Below are positions 1 to 10,490 of a stretch of DNA of 64,000 nt, piece after piece. The DNA is taken from NCBI GenBank assembly GCA_013306675.1, contig JABLUY010000008.1, positions 62,001 to 126,000 of the forward strand, given 5' to 3'. The translations under genes were made by a program, and so were the position numbers. The notes under the pieces were generated by a model. The model was not told the origin of the DNA and ran no database searches. It saw nothing but the letters and a program-made list of their open reading frames with translations. Each line of letters begins with the position of its first letter. Within the stretch, counting starts at the first letter, position 1. Source of the stretch: Thraustochytrium sp. TN22. Taxonomy: Eukaryota; Sar; Bigyra; Thraustochytrida; Thraustochytriidae.

Positions 1-429
1 GCCATCGGCCCGCTCCTCCGTGCCAGCTTCTTGCACCGGGTGCAGTCCTCTGCCTCGCTGGTGCCCGAGGGCGACGACGATCTGGACCCGCTCTTTTCCT
101 CCAAGGAGGCATCCGTGCGCGATGAGTTTTGGGCCGAGAAGAAGATCTTCTTTTTCGACACGTATGTGGGCGCCGCGCTCCTCGCCTTTAAGGAGGGCTA
201 CATCTCCGCGCGCGGTCTGCACCGCGTCGGCCTCGCAGTCCACGACGAGCTCCTCGAGTTCTTTGTGCGCTTCCCGCACCGCGACTGGAGCCTCGTGCTC
301 CGCCAGACCTCCGACGACATTTCCGCAGCCAACAAGGTCCTTCGCAAGGCCACCAAGCGCGAGGACATTCGCCTCGAGATCCCTGTCCCAGAGATTCCCG
401 ACGTTGATGCTCGCTCTGCGTTCCGCTAG
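1..429 (+). CDS. 3' end of an unidentified protein gene
   Basis: The frame is open from the first base of the window, so the start lies outside it. The visible 142 residues end in a TAG stop at 427-429. The sequence has well-mixed, protein-like composition: an acidic stretch (GDDDLDP), an aromatic segment (KKIFFFDTYVG), a hydrophobic-amphipathic middle and a charged tail. I recognise no family or motif, and no signal peptide or clear membrane span can be judged from a fragment. A 30-bp tandem repeat begins within a few bases of the stop codon. I call it coding because of its length, its C/G-ending codon use (similar to the other genes here) and the abrupt change to repeats after the stop. No function is proposed. 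Confidence 0.6.
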   Translation, partial: AIGPLLRASFLHRVQSSASLVPEGDDDLDPLFSSKEASVRDEFWAEKKIFFFDTYVGAALLAFKEGYISARGLHRVGLAVHDELLEFFVRFPHRDWSLVLRQTSDDISAANKVLRKATKREDIRLEIPVPEIPDVDARSAFR

Positions 430-432
430 CTG

Positions 433-642
433 CGAGCGCACAGCCGGCGGGGCAGGATCGATCGAGCGCACAGCCGGCGGGGCATGATCGGTCGAGCGCA
501 CAGCCGGCGGGGCAGGATCGGTCGAGCGCACAGCCGGCGGGCCAGGATTGGTCGAGCGCACAGCCGGCGGGACAGGATCGATCGAGCGCACAGCCGGCGG
601 GCCAGGATCGGTCGAGCGCACAGCCGGCGGGGCAGGATCGAT
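433..642. repeat. 30-bp minisatellite, 7 copies
   Basis: Seven head-to-tail copies of a 30-bp unit beginning CGAGCGCACAGCCGGCGGG start at 433, 463, 493, 523, 553, 583 and 613. They differ at only a few positions, mainly in the GGCAGGATCGAT/GGT part. The array starts almost directly after the stop of the upstream gene, so it probably lies in its 3' UTR or just past it. The 30-bp period is a multiple of three, which leaves long but meaningless open frames on both strands. Confidence 0.95.
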
Positions 643-762
643 CTCGCAGTGGCGCTTTTTTGATCACCAGTGTCAGAACTTTGAATCAAGCAGGCTTCGT
701 TTGGCCTCATAAGTGGTAAGAGGTTTTTGGCCTAGAGAGAGGGACGCTACGTTTGCACCTTG

Positions 763-833
763 GTCGTGGTCATGGTCGTGGTCGTGGTCGTCGTGGTCAT
801 GGTCGTGGTCGTGGTCGTGGTTGTGGTCGTGGC
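763..833. repeat. GGTCGT hexanucleotide repeat
   Basis: About 70 bp of imperfect GGTCGT/GGTCAT units. It is simple-sequence DNA between the first gene and the INPP4-like gene and gives spurious Val-, Trp/Ser- or His/Asp-rich frames. Confidence 0.9.
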
Positions 834-1154
834 ACCTATACACAAGTTGTCCGCTGGGGAAGCAGGCGTTGACAGGCGCACGTGCGTCGCAGCCAAGCTC
901 AAGTTCGCTTTCTTGAGAAAGGTCAAGGTCAACGCCGCTCACTGTCAGTCCGAGGCTCGGCCAGCCCGCCTAGCCTCTCTAGCTAGCTAGGCCTAGCTGA
1001 GCAGGGCTGAGTTCGAGTTTGAGCGTCAGCTGACGAGCAGCTCACAGTCAGACCGCGCAGCCGCGGCGCAAGCGAGGGTTGAGGCGGCGCGGCGCCGGCG
1101 CGCGTTGCGCGTGAGGCGCGCGTGTGGCGCGCGCGGAAAAGGGCCGGCGCGGCC

Positions 1155-4100
1155 ATGGCGCAGCTCGTGCAGTTGGTGGCGCGCTTGGAGGCGGCATGGC
1201 TCGCGGCCGAGGCGGTGCACCTGCGCGTGGTGGACGACGGCGACGGCGCGGCGCACGAGCACGGCAGCGCGGCGGCCGGCGCGCCGGGGCTGTACGTGGA
1301 TGAGGCGCGTAACCGGAACGCACGCTTCAACGTAGTGCACCTGACCAACACCGTGGCGGTCAAGCCGTCGCCAGGCCCGCTCCGGCACACGTTCGAGGTG
1401 GTGCTGGCCTTCGTGTACGCGGGCGGCTCGCAGCGGCTGCAGGTGCAGGTGTGCGCGGGCGCCGGGCGCGTGGAGGCTCTCAGTGGCGGCAGCAACGGTG
1501 GTGGCGCCGAGGCTGGCGGGAATTACGCCTCGCTAGGCAGATCGGCGGGACCAACCGTCCTGGGCACTGCGCGCGTGGAGGCGCGGCGGCTCGTGGAGGC
1601 AGGGTCGCCCGGGCTCGGGCTGGAGGTGCACTGGTCGCCGGAGGAGCAGGCTAAGCCGCTGACGCAGCAGTTCGCGCACCCAAAGCTCCTGGGCCGCCTC
1701 GAGCTGGCCGTGCTGCAGACGCCTGTGTGGCAACGGCTGTGCGGGCCGACGCTGGCCAGGTATGCTGGCGGTCTGCTGCACCACCCCGCGGCGCGATCCC
1801 TCGTCGTATCGTCATACAACGCGGCGCTCCCGCTGGGCTCGCGCGAGGACGCGAGTTACCAGGTGGTGGCGAGCGAGATCGCCTTGGAGAGCTCGCTCGC
1901 CTTCAGCGTGCCGGCGCAGCTGCTGCGCATCCGGCTGGCGCGCCTCGTGGAGCGCTGCCAGCGCTGGGAGCGACTGAGCTGGGCGGTGCGCGTGGCGCAC
2001 TGCCAGTTCGAGTCGAACCAACTCGCGCGGCGCCACGGATATCAGCGCGTGCAACTGACGATCGAGGCGGCGCGCGACCTGGCGCAGACGCAGCACGCGG
2101 TGCCAGGCGACACGGCCGGGCTAAAGCGGCGCACGGCTGCGTTCTCCGGCGCGCTGCGCGGCATGATTCAGGGCAGCAAGGGCGGCGGGACGAGCGGGTC
2201 ACTCGGAAGCGCGTTTGGGGCGCCGAGCCCGTGGGGCGGGAGTGAGCCCGTGGGCGGGCCTAGTGGGAGCTCGCAGCGGCTGTGCAATCCGTTCGTGCGC
2301 GTCTCGTTCCAGCACCCGGCCGGCCACCGCGTCCCGCTGGGGCGCACGACTGCGGAGCACCGCACCAAGGACCCGGTCTTCCAGTCGATGTTGCTGGAGA
2401 ACGAGTTTGCGACGCTGGAGGGCGCGACGACCTTGGCGTTCTACGCTCCAGTCGAGCCGGACGTGCTCATTATGTTCGAGGTCTTCCACGAACGCACCTC
2501 AACGCTGACGCAGCGCGTGACAAATGTGCCGATGATGCAGGCCTGCTATCCTGTGTCCACACTGCTCGCCATGCAGGCGGACGCTGGGACGCGGCAGATC
2601 GACCTGGACCTGTACCCAGAAGAGCGCCAGGACGCTGTGCTGGGCACGCTACAGGTGACGGCCGCGTCGAATTGGGCGGAGGCGCCCGTGAGGAGTGAGA
2701 TGCCAGCCAGTCTGCTGCACTTTCACTGGCGCGTGCGCTGGCTGGACGGCTTCATGCAGCGGCTGCATGGGGATGTAGCGACGCTGAACAAGCTTCTCAA
2801 GGTGTGCGAGGATGCGGAGGATGCGGTGACAAGCGAGCTGACGGCCGGCGCGCTGAGCACCTCATGCATGAAGCAGTCCGTGCACAAGAAGGACTTTGAC
2901 GTGGGCGCCATCCCGACAAACCTGCACGCGAATTTCTGGGTCGTGGAGTCGCGCGTGCAGGCCGACACGTCGCGGACGGCGGCTTCGCCCGCGCCGCCGC
3001 CGGAGCAGGAGCAGGCCCGGTCGTCGTTGTCGCCGCCAAGGCCGCCGCCGCCGCCGCCAAGGCCGTCGCCGCCAGAGCGGCCGGAGCGGCCACCGGCTCC
3101 GACGCGGGCCGCGCCGTCGGCGGCAACGCGGGCTCCGAGCCGCAGCGTGTCCAGCCAACCGTCGCTACAGGCGCCGCGGCGGCCGTCTGCGCCGCGTCGT
3201 CCCGCACCGGCGCGGGACAGCGCCAAGGGCGGAGACAGCGCGCGGCGCTCGCTGTCCGTGGCGCAGCTGGACCCAAGCATGAACGAGCGGCGCGCTTCGC
3301 ATGCGGCGCGACACATGGCGCGCGCCTCTTCGGTGGACGAGCAAGTCCCGGAGGTCTTTGGTATCTTCCCCATCACGACATGCGGTGCGCCCGCGGCGCA
3401 CTGCCTTGGCTTTGGGAGCACTACGACGCTGCTGCACGAGAAGGCGCGCGTACACGAGCTGGCGACGCGAAAGCATTCGGCGGCCACGGTGCAGCGCTGG
3501 AACCCAAGCGAGCCGGACATCCTGCCAGAGCTGCGGTCCGGGGCGAGCGGCAGCGAGGCGGCCGGCGCAGCGCGCGAGGCCGTGGCAGGATGGGAGCACC
3601 TTGCTGAGGCTGCCCGCGGCCACTTCGTGCGCGAGTCGGTGGTGTTGAGCCAGGCGCTGGCTTCGCTCGTGACGTGCTTCGTGTCGGAGCTGGCGGTGCG
3701 GCTGAGCGGCGCGGACATCGCTGTGCACCATGTGTCGCAGTGGGCCGAAGCCGGCGCCGTCGGCGGGCTCTGGGTGCGGCAGCTGTACGAAATTGGCTTC
3801 CTCGTGGGATGGGAGAGCCTGGTGTCAGCGCAGGGCAAGGAGCTGAGCATGCTGGAGGACGCCATTGCCGGCCTGGAGGCGCTCGAGGCGGCCACACGCT
3901 TCCACATTATCTCGTATGAGGACATGACGGCTTGCGGGTTCTCGCGCGCCACGAGCGCGCTCTTTGGCGCAACGGCGAGTGGCAGTGAGATCTATGTGCA
4001 CGTGTCGGACGGCCTGGACAGTGCGAGCTCGCCGCGCGGCGGTAGCGGCAGCTTCGGCGGCGCCGGTCCGGCGGCGCCTCCCGAGCTCCAGGTGTACGTG

Positions 4101-4799
4101 GCGGTGCCGCCACGCGAGTACCAGGACCTGGTGGCGCCCGTGGCGGAGGACAAGCTGGGGCGCGGCATCGCGGTTGTGCCGGTCCTCTTTACGCAGGGCA
4201 TCAACGAGACGCAGACGCTGGTGAACCTAACGTCGGCCTTTTTGAGTGAGACGGCGGGGTCCGCGCGCCAGGTGGACCTCAATCACGCCAGCTTGCGCCG
4301 CGTCGAGCGCTACCTGGGCAGCTACCGGGAGTGGCTGCGGCTCTGCGGCTACGGCGTGTCGCGCGGCGGCGAGCCTGAGACGCTGCGCCAGGCGGCCGAG
4401 AGCCTGCAACGCGCCGTGCATGCGCAGCAGCGCGCGGCCAAGGACGTGCAGGTGCTCATTTCGGCCGAGAACGCCGTGCGCGCGCTCAACGGCGGCCGCA
4501 TCACCTTTTGCAAGTCGGGAAAAGACCGCACGGCCATGTCCGTCACGCTCGAGGAGTCGCGTCTCCTTGCCGCTGCGCCGCTGCCCGGCTCCGACCGCAC
4601 TCTTCAGCACCTCGATTCCCAGGCGGCCGCCAACCTGCTCCGCGAGTTTGGCGGCCGCATCGTCGTCGCCGAAAAGAATGTAGGCCGCCCCAAGTACTCT
4701 TTCAACGCCGCTCAGCGCCAGCTTCTCCCGGCAATTTACCGCCCGCCCACCTCCACGATCCAGGACTTTTACACCTCCGTCCTAGCTCGCGACTCGTAG
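1155..4799 (+). CDS. type II inositol-3,4-bisphosphate 4-phosphatase (INPP4-like)
   Basis: A 1214-aa protein in one exon; the first ATG (MAQLV) is chosen over an upstream non-ATG extension. The CX5R phosphatase signature CKSGKDRT lies at residues 1119-1126 (catalytic Cys1119, Arg1125) and nearly matches the CKSAKDRT of animal INPP4A/B. The end of the protein (YRPPTSTIQDFYTS) also resembles the INPP4 C-terminus. A C2-like segment (CNPFVRVSF...) lies near residues 375-440. A Pro/Ala/Ser-rich linker of about 90 residues (roughly 610-700) is inserted before the C-terminal half, making the protein longer than animal INPP4 (about 950 aa). Known role of the family: removing the 4-phosphate of PI(3,4)P2 on plasma and endosomal membranes. 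The family call is firm; substrate preference is inferred from the family. Confidence 0.9.
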   Translation: MAQLVQLVARLEAAWLAAEAVHLRVVDDGDGAAHEHGSAAAGAPGLYVDEARNRNARFNVVHLTNTVAVKPSPGPLRHTFEVVLAFVYAGGSQRLQVQVCAGAGRVEALSGGSNGGGAEAGGNYASLGRSAGPTVLGTARVEARRLVEAGSPGLGLEVHWSPEEQAKPLTQQFAHPKLLGRLELAVLQTPVWQRLCGPTLARYAGGLLHHPAARSLVVSSYNAALPLGSREDASYQVVASEIALESSLAFSVPAQLLRIRLARLVERCQRWERLSWAVRVAHCQFESNQLARRHGYQRVQLTIEAARDLAQTQHAVPGDTAGLKRRTAAFSGALRGMIQGSKGGGTSGSLGSAFGAPSPWGGSEPVGGPSGSSQRLCNPFVRVSFQHPAGHRVPLGRTTAEHRTKDPVFQSMLLENEFATLEGATTLAFYAPVEPDVLIMFEVFHERTSTLTQRVTNVPMMQACYPVSTLLAMQADAGTRQIDLDLYPEERQDAVLGTLQVTAASNWAEAPVRSEMPASLLHFHWRVRWLDGFMQRLHGDVATLNKLLKVCEDAEDAVTSELTAGALSTSCMKQSVHKKDFDVGAIPTNLHANFWVVESRVQADTSRTAASPAPPPEQEQARSSLSPPRPPPPPPRPSPPERPERPPAPTRAAPSAATRAPSRSVSSQPSLQAPRRPSAPRRPAPARDSAKGGDSARRSLSVAQLDPSMNERRASHAARHMARASSVDEQVPEVFGIFPITTCGAPAAHCLGFGSTTTLLHEKARVHELATRKHSAATVQRWNPSEPDILPELRSGASGSEAAGAAREAVAGWEHLAEAARGHFVRESVVLSQALASLVTCFVSELAVRLSGADIAVHHVSQWAEAGAVGGLWVRQLYEIGFLVGWESLVSAQGKELSMLEDAIAGLEALEAATRFHIISYEDMTACGFSRATSALFGATASGSEIYVHVSDGLDSASSPRGGSGSFGGAGPAAPPELQVYVAVPPREYQDLVAPVAEDKLGRGIAVVPVLFTQGINETQTLVNLTSAFLSETAGSARQVDLNHASLRRVERYLGSYREWLRLCGYGVSRGGEPETLRQAAESLQRAVHAQQRAAKDVQVLISAENAVRALNGGRITFCKSGKDRTAMSVTLEESRLLAAAPLPGSDRTLQHLDSQAAANLLREFGGRIVVAEKNVGRPKYSFNAAQRQLLPAIYRPPTSTIQDFYTSVLARDS

Positions 4800-5548
4800 A
4801 AGATCGTTAGCGCGGCTGCAACTTGCAAGCTGCTAAAGCCAGTCAGTTGTACGTACGTAGTTCTGAAGAACGTGCGCGTGAGCGAGAGACTTCGAGGCGG
4901 CGGCGCTCCGTAACGCACACACATCCCGTGACTAGGCCTAACGTGCAGCTAACTGTGCTCACGCTGAGACACGCTCGCCGCAGGTCGCGACGGCATCCAT
5001 CAGAGTCTGCCTCAGGCTGCAACGATCCAAACCAGGCCGACTCGGACCAGCCTGCTGGCCGGTGTCCGACGACGCTGCAAATGCGCCCCGTCGCTGGGCC
5101 AGATTTCATCAATTCTTCAGGTCTTCGAGCACGCGGCCAGGAGAGCTCAGGGGGCCGGGTCGGTCATCTTCGGCGTCAACGCGACTGCTGCGAGTCCGCG
5201 AGTCCGCTGCCCGGTCGCGCTTCCCGCCTCGCCGGCCGCTGCCAGCCTGCCGCCGGCAACTGCGACCGAGTCACGCGGCGAGGGGCCGGGTCACAGCTGA
5301 GTCCCCTTGTACGGGTCGCCGCTGCGCTCACTGTCAGTCGTCGTCGTCTGACCCAGTCCGGCCAGCGCGTGCAAGGCGGGATCCGCGCCGCCAGCGCCCG
5401 CGGCGGGGCCGTCGCGCGAGGCAGTCGCACGCCACGCAGCAGTCGCGCAAGCTGCGCAAGCCGTGCGAGCCTGCCCTGCGTGTCGAGCGCTGGGACTCTG
5501 CTCGCGTTGCGCAACGGGGACCGGGAGCACGCGGAGACGGCGGCCAAT
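4800..5548. other. intergenic region, INPP4-like gene to SDR gene
   Basis: About 750 bp with no convincing gene. The SDR frame is open upstream through most of this region, but the translation is Arg/Ser-rich and low in complexity with no SDR homology before the ATG at 5549. I take it as promoter and 5' leader. Confidence 0.5.
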
Positions 5549-6505
5549 ATGGGCGGCTTCGAGGACAAGGTGGTGGCCATCACAGGCGGCGCGCAGGGCA
5601 TTGGCGCTGCTCTGGCGCGGCAGCTGGCAGCGGGCGGCTGCGCAGGGCTGGCGCTGGCGGACCTGAACGAGGAGGCGCTGGAGCAGACGGCGGCGCCTCT
5701 GCGCAGCGCGGGCTGCAAGGTGAGCACGCACAAGGTGGACGTGCGCAACGAGAGCGACCTGGAGCAGTTCCGCGACGAAGTGCTGCGCGAGCACGGCCGC
5801 TGCTCGGTGCTGGTGAACAATGCCGGCATCGCCACGCTGGGCAACTTCGAGAGCATCTCCAAGGCCAAGTTTGACCGGGTCATGGACATCAACTTCGGCG
5901 CGGTGGTGAACGCGTCGCGTATCTTTCTGCCTGTGCTCAAGCAGGAGAGAGAGGCCAACCTGGTCAACATCTCGTCCATGTACGGCTACTTTGCCACGGA
6001 CGGCAACACGAGCTACCACGCGAGCAAGTTCGCGGTGCGCGGCTTCTCCGAGTCGCTCGCGGTCGAGTGCCTGAAAAACTCGCCCAATGTCAAGGTCTCC
6101 GTCGTGCATCCCGGCTTCATTCGCACCTCGCTCATGAAGAATGCTGACCTGAACAGCGTCATGTCACGTGAGGAGGCGCTCGCCTACTTTGAGAAGATCG
6201 GGCTCACCACCGCGGACCAGACCGCGGCTGTCATCCTTCGCGGTGTGCGAGCCAACCGCCTCCGCATCCGCGTTGGGCCCGATGCCTACATGCTTGACTT
6301 CCTCGCGCGCCTGCTCCCGGGCACCTATCTCGAGTACGGTGCGCTTCACGAGGCCAGTAAGCTGTACTGCGGCCTCACGGCACTCGCTGCCGCGAAGGTT
6401 CGCAACACCTTGCGCATCCGCGAGCTGCCCAGCGTGCTCCTCGTGCTCCTCGTGCAGGCGGTGCTTCTGCGCCGCATCTTTCGCAAGCTCTTTGGCAGCA
6501 CCTGA
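5549..6505 (+). CDS. short-chain dehydrogenase/reductase with hydrophobic C-terminal tail
   Basis: A 318-aa classical SDR. The start ATG (MGGFEDKVV) is placed just before the Rossmann fold. Visible motifs are the NAD(P)-binding TGGAQGIG (12-19), the structural NNAG (90-93), the catalytic Ser in NISS (about 142-143), and the YxxxK active site Tyr156/Lys160 in SYHASK. PG of VVHPGF follows as usual. The last 25 residues are strongly hydrophobic and then basic (LLVLLVQAVLLRRIFRKLF), which suggests tail anchoring to a membrane such as the ER or lipid droplets. That is inference. The substrate cannot be told from the sequence; microsomal retinol, steroid or lipid SDRs are plausible relatives. All catalytic residues are present, so it is probably active. 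Confidence 0.88.
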   Translation: MGGFEDKVVAITGGAQGIGAALARQLAAGGCAGLALADLNEEALEQTAAPLRSAGCKVSTHKVDVRNESDLEQFRDEVLREHGRCSVLVNNAGIATLGNFESISKAKFDRVMDINFGAVVNASRIFLPVLKQEREANLVNISSMYGYFATDGNTSYHASKFAVRGFSESLAVECLKNSPNVKVSVVHPGFIRTSLMKNADLNSVMSREEALAYFEKIGLTTADQTAAVILRGVRANRLRIRVGPDAYMLDFLARLLPGTYLEYGALHEASKLYCGLTALAAAKVRNTLRIRELPSVLLVLLVQAVLLRRIFRKLFGST

Positions 6506-6591
6506 CGAACTGTATGATCTATTTCGCACACCGAAGCCTATGTTGTGCACCTTTGATGTGTTTGGTTGCTGACGGGAGAACGACGCTTGCA

Positions 6592-6900
6592 GGTGGAGAC
6601 ACTTGCAGGCAGGCGGCTTGCAGGCTGCTAGCAGGCGGCTAGCAGGCGGCTTGCATGCTGCGTGCAGGCGGCGTGCATGCTGCGTGCATGCTGCGTGCAG
6701 GCGGCGTGCAGGCGGCGTGCAGGCGGCGTGCAGGCGGCTTGCAGGCGGCTTGTAGGCGGCTTGCAGGCGGCTTGCAGGCGGCTTGCAGGCGGTATGCAGG
6801 CGGCTTGCAGTCGGAGACATTTGCATGCGGAGATACCTGCATGCGGGGACGCTTGCATGAGGAGACGCTCGCAAGCAGAGACGCTTCAAGTTGCGCACTG
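6592..6900. repeat. 11-bp GCAGGCGGCTT tandem repeat and degenerate flank
   Basis: An array built from an 11-bp unit (GCAGGCGGCTT, variants CGTGCAGGCGG and CATGCTG), clearest at 6640-6800. To about 7020 it grades into looser units containing GAGACGCTTGC. It gives spurious Ala/Cys/Arg-rich frames on both strands. It lies 90 bp beyond the SDR stop. Confidence 0.9.
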
Positions 6901-8736
6901 AGACGCTTGCGTGCCGCATTGTTCCACATGGAGACGCTTGCGAGCAAAACTTGCTTGCGAGCAGACTTGCTTGGGAGCAGACTTGCTTGCGAGCAGACCC
7001 GCTCACGAGCAAAGACGCTGGCGCGAACAAACGGAGGCTTGAGCGATTCTTGTGACCAGAGACTCTACTTGAAGCTAGTCCCTCTTGGCTGCGGCGCCAA
7101 GGTCTCGCAGTGAGCGCATCTTGACTCAAGATCTCCCGTCCCCTTGACAGCGCAACCTGCGCGGAGATCCTCCGTCAGTGATCAGCGATAACCGAATGAA
7201 GCGGAGCTGGGCAGGAGCGAGAGGTTCTACCCCCCTCAACCGCGTCCACCTTGCCAAAACAGGGGGCATGCTAGCAATCCACATCAGGGACGGCAAGCGT
7301 CCGTGCCACTGCAACAGAAAGCCCACGTCTACATCACGGCGGGTTCAAAGATGCGACTGCGCGCCGAACCATGAATCGATGAGATGCATCGGATGCACAC
7401 AAATAGCGACTGTGTCGAGGTTAAACCCGGGCCCCTCGCGACTGCCTCTTCACTAAAAGTAAGAGTTCAGCGTCAAGCTCGCGCTTCAAGTCGCACTGCT
7501 CGGAGCTCCACATCGTTTCTTCACTGTCGGCCACAGGCCGCACATGCAAGGGATTGAACTTTGAAGCTCACTCTTCACAATGCTCAGCACTCATTGTTTC
7601 AACGTGCGCACCCGCTTCGGAAAAGCGCAAACCGGCTCCAAGTCCTTGGCGCCCCTTGCCCCAAGTTGCAGTACCGCACAATTCTTGATTTGAGCGAGGC
7701 CTCGGCAATGCGATTGTTTCAGTCTAAAGAAGGCATCGCCAAAGCAGCCAGGCCGGCCATCGGATCGGCCCTCTTGAGTCGAGCAGGTGCTTAGCCGCGG
7801 AGGCAAGTTCAATGGGCCTCGTAGCCAATAAATTGTGCAACCACGTGGAAGCGTGGAGATGCCGCATCAAGCAAGCTCGAACCGAGATCTAACTTAGATC
7901 AAAGATGTGCGACACAAGAATCTTGAAGCATGGCCTGGCATGGGTCCAGCCAGCTACAGGGCCCCGCGCTCGCGGGCGAGGCTTGGACCGCTTCAAGGCG
8001 TGTGGCGCGCGCCGGACCAGCTTTCGCAAGCGCAAGGGCACGCGCTCTCTGTTCTGAAACTCGCGGTGCACTGCACTGCACTACGCCAGTCGGCTTGGCT
8101 GGCCGTACGCTACGGTCCGCCGTGAAGAGCGCGATGCCGCGATCCGGCCGCCACGAGCGAGACCTCCAGAGCATCCAGACCAAGCCGCGAGCAACGCGAG
8201 CAAAGGTAAGCTTTCCCTTCCGTCGGTCGCGCCAAGGTCGCTCGCGGGCCGTCGGCCCGGTCACGGGATCGGCCGGCCAGCCGGCTACGTGGCCGGGGCT
8301 CGCTGCAGTAGTTCGCTCTCTCAAGCTCGCCGTCGGCCATCGGCTGCGAGCGCCTGCGAACCTAGCCGGAAGCCGGAAGCCAGCCGGGGTAGTGTAGTAG
8401 CCCGTGAAGCGCGGCTGCGAACCGTGCGCTCGGAATACGGATCTCCCGCGATCGCCGAGTCCCAGCGAGCTTGACGGCCTCCTCCTGCCTGCTCCTGCCT
8501 GCAGTGCCCTGCATTCGCCACGCGCCTGCGTCGCACTTCGCGACCCGCCAAATCCAGACCCGCCGTCCCGCGCCCCCCCCGGTGTGCGCGCACTGCGGTC
8601 CACCCGCGAAACGCGGTCCAGGCGTCCGCTGGTCCAGCTAGCTAGCTCGCTGGAGCTAGCTCTAGCTCAAGCAGCCAGGCGCCCAGGCGCCTCCGCCGCC
8701 GCGCCGCGGCCCCGCATCGGCCGCCGCGCGTTGCCC

Positions 8737-8763
8737 CGTGCGTGCGTGCGTGCGTGCGTGCGT
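8737..8763. repeat. (CGTG)n microsatellite
   Basis: Six to seven uninterrupted CGTG units in the gene-poor region upstream of the acetyl-CoA synthetase gene. Confidence 0.9.
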
Positions 8764-9314
8764 TTGGCGTGCTTGCGTGCGAGGTCTGCGTTGGCCTTCT
8801 TCTTCAGGCTCGGCACGGCGGTGGAGGAAGCCCCAAAGATAGCGTTTTTCGCGGGTGTCAGCCAGGTCCGCACTCCCTCACTTGACGTCAGCTCGCGCGC
8901 TCCGGGGTATGTATGTGGGCGGGCACGCCGACGCCCGCGGCCTCGAGCTTGCGTCGCCGCAGCCCGGTGGCGGCCGCTTGCGACGCCAGCTTGCTGCCAG
9001 TGCGAAGACACTGGCAGCTGAGCCGGGGCTTTGGGCGGCGGCATCATGTCCCGAGCCTCCCCCGTGCCGTGCAGTGGCCAACCACGTAGTTCGTTCGCCG
9101 ACTCGGATGCCCGCCGCGAGCAGTCAGCGGCGCTGCAGTGCTGCACCGCACGCCGTGCGTGGTCCGGACTCCGGACTCCGGTGTGGCAGCCACAGGTAAG
9201 CCGGCGCCTCTGGACTGGAAGCTCGCGATCCGCGAATTGCGATCGCGCTCTGGCGGCCCTGCCAGCCTGAGCGCGCCTGCCTGCCTGCCCAGACGGCGGC
9301 AACAACTTGAAACA

Positions 9315-9366
9315 GCGAGGCGGGGCGAGGCGGGGCGAGGCGAGGCGAGGCGAGGCGAGGCGAGGC
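9315..9366. repeat. GGCGA/GGGGC pentanucleotide repeat
   Basis: Head-to-tail GCGAGGC and GGGGCGAGGC units, about 50 bp, of the same GC-rich pentanucleotide style seen upstream of several genes in the window. Confidence 0.85.
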
Positions 9367-10050
9367 GTCTGCCAGTGGGCCTTGGTCTCGGCCTGGACTT
9401 CAGGCTGGACCGCTCGTAATCGCTTGGCTGGCTCAGCTTGGCTGGCTGGCTGGTGAGACAGGCGCGCTCAGTTGGAGCAGCGGCGCGCGCGGCGGCCAGG
9501 ACTAGTTCGTCGTCCCACGCACGACGCCTGGCCAGCGAGCTGCGACGTCCGAGTTCGAGCGAGCCGAGCGCGCAGCAGCGAGCGAGCGGCCAGGGCGAGC
9601 GAGCGAGCTGGCCGCCGGCATCGCGGCTCGCGCAAGCTTTGCTTTGCTCTCAGGCTGCGCTCCGTTCTGCTCTTCGAGCAGAATTCGCTGTCTGGAGAAT
9701 GGCCATACTTTCGCGGGCACGGGGCGCGGGTCAGCGGCGCCGCCTTCCGATGAAGCCGGGCGCCGTGGGCGGCTGCAGCCGCTGCACGCACTGCCGCCTC
9801 GTGCTTGTCGCAGTCCACCCGAGTGGAAGAACCCCGCGCAGTGCGTGCAGAAGATTGATTTTAGGTTCAAGTTAGTTGTTTCGCTCATCCATCTCAAGTT
9901 GACTGCGATCGATTAGTTAGGCTCAGCTCACGTCGAGCAGCAGCAGGAAGCTGGCGCGAGGAATTCGGATCCGCCGTCTCGAATTCGCGGGTGGCGCCGC
10001 GCTCCCGGCCGGGGCGAGCGAGGCCACGGCGCGCCCGCCTCTCTCTCCCC

Positions 10051-10102
10051 GCTCGGCTCGGCGCGGCGCGGCTCGGCTCGGCTCGGCGCGGCGCGGCGCG
10101 GG
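10051..10102. repeat. CGGCT/CGGCG pentanucleotide array
   Basis: About 50 bp of alternating CGGCT and CGGCG 5-mers about 390 bp upstream of the acetyl-CoA synthetase ATG. It is probably promoter-proximal or in the leader. Confidence 0.85.
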
Positions 10103-10490
10103 CTCGACGGGTCGCGCGGCCGCCCGCTACCCGCGCGCTGCTCGCGCGGCTGCTCCGCCCGCGCGCTCGCGGCGGCGGCCTCGCGATCTCGGGTCCTGGG
10201 GGGCACGGCGCGAGTCCCTGCGTATCCTACGCGCGGCCGGTCGGCGCGCGGAGGGCGCGGCGGCCGCGTCGCTGCGCGCGCGGCGGCCGCGGTGCCCCCC
10301 GGCCTGGTTGCGCCGTACCGAGGCAGGGCGGCGGCGGCGCGGCGGCGGCGGCAGCAAACCCGCAACCAAACTCGAGCAAGAGAAGAGCAGCAGCAGCAGC
10401 AGGACAGAGCAAGCGCGAGTTGCAGTAGCGGAGGCGCAAGCCTTCCGCCACCAACCCGTAGGCAAGATTTCGGTCCGGGACGAGGGCAAG

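Larger units (their letters stand above)
7020..10490. other. long gene-poor intergenic region
   Basis: About 3.5 kb in which I can support no gene. Open frames are short or Arg/Ala/Ser-rich and lack family signals, and I found no tRNA-like pair of A and B boxes. It holds several simple repeats: an AGCTAGCT cluster at 8636-8671, (CGTG)n at 8737-8763, GGCGAGGC/GGGCGAGGC units at 9315-9366, and CGGCT/CGGCG units at 10051-10102. The last 400 bp presumably carry the acetyl-CoA synthetase promoter and leader. Confidence 0.5.

Noticed and set aside
433-642. The 30-bp repeats as a CRISPR array.
   Set aside because: The units are directly adjacent with no unique spacers, and the genome is eukaryotic; it is a minisatellite.
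7330-7450. A possible tRNA gene around GGGTTCAAAG (7342).
   Set aside because: The flanking bases do not form a T-stem, acceptor stem or anticodon arm that I can pair.
8404-9021. A 205-codon frame in the gene-poor region upstream of acetyl-CoA synthetase.
   Set aside because: It crosses AGCTAGCT and CGTG simple repeats and has biased, non-protein-like composition.
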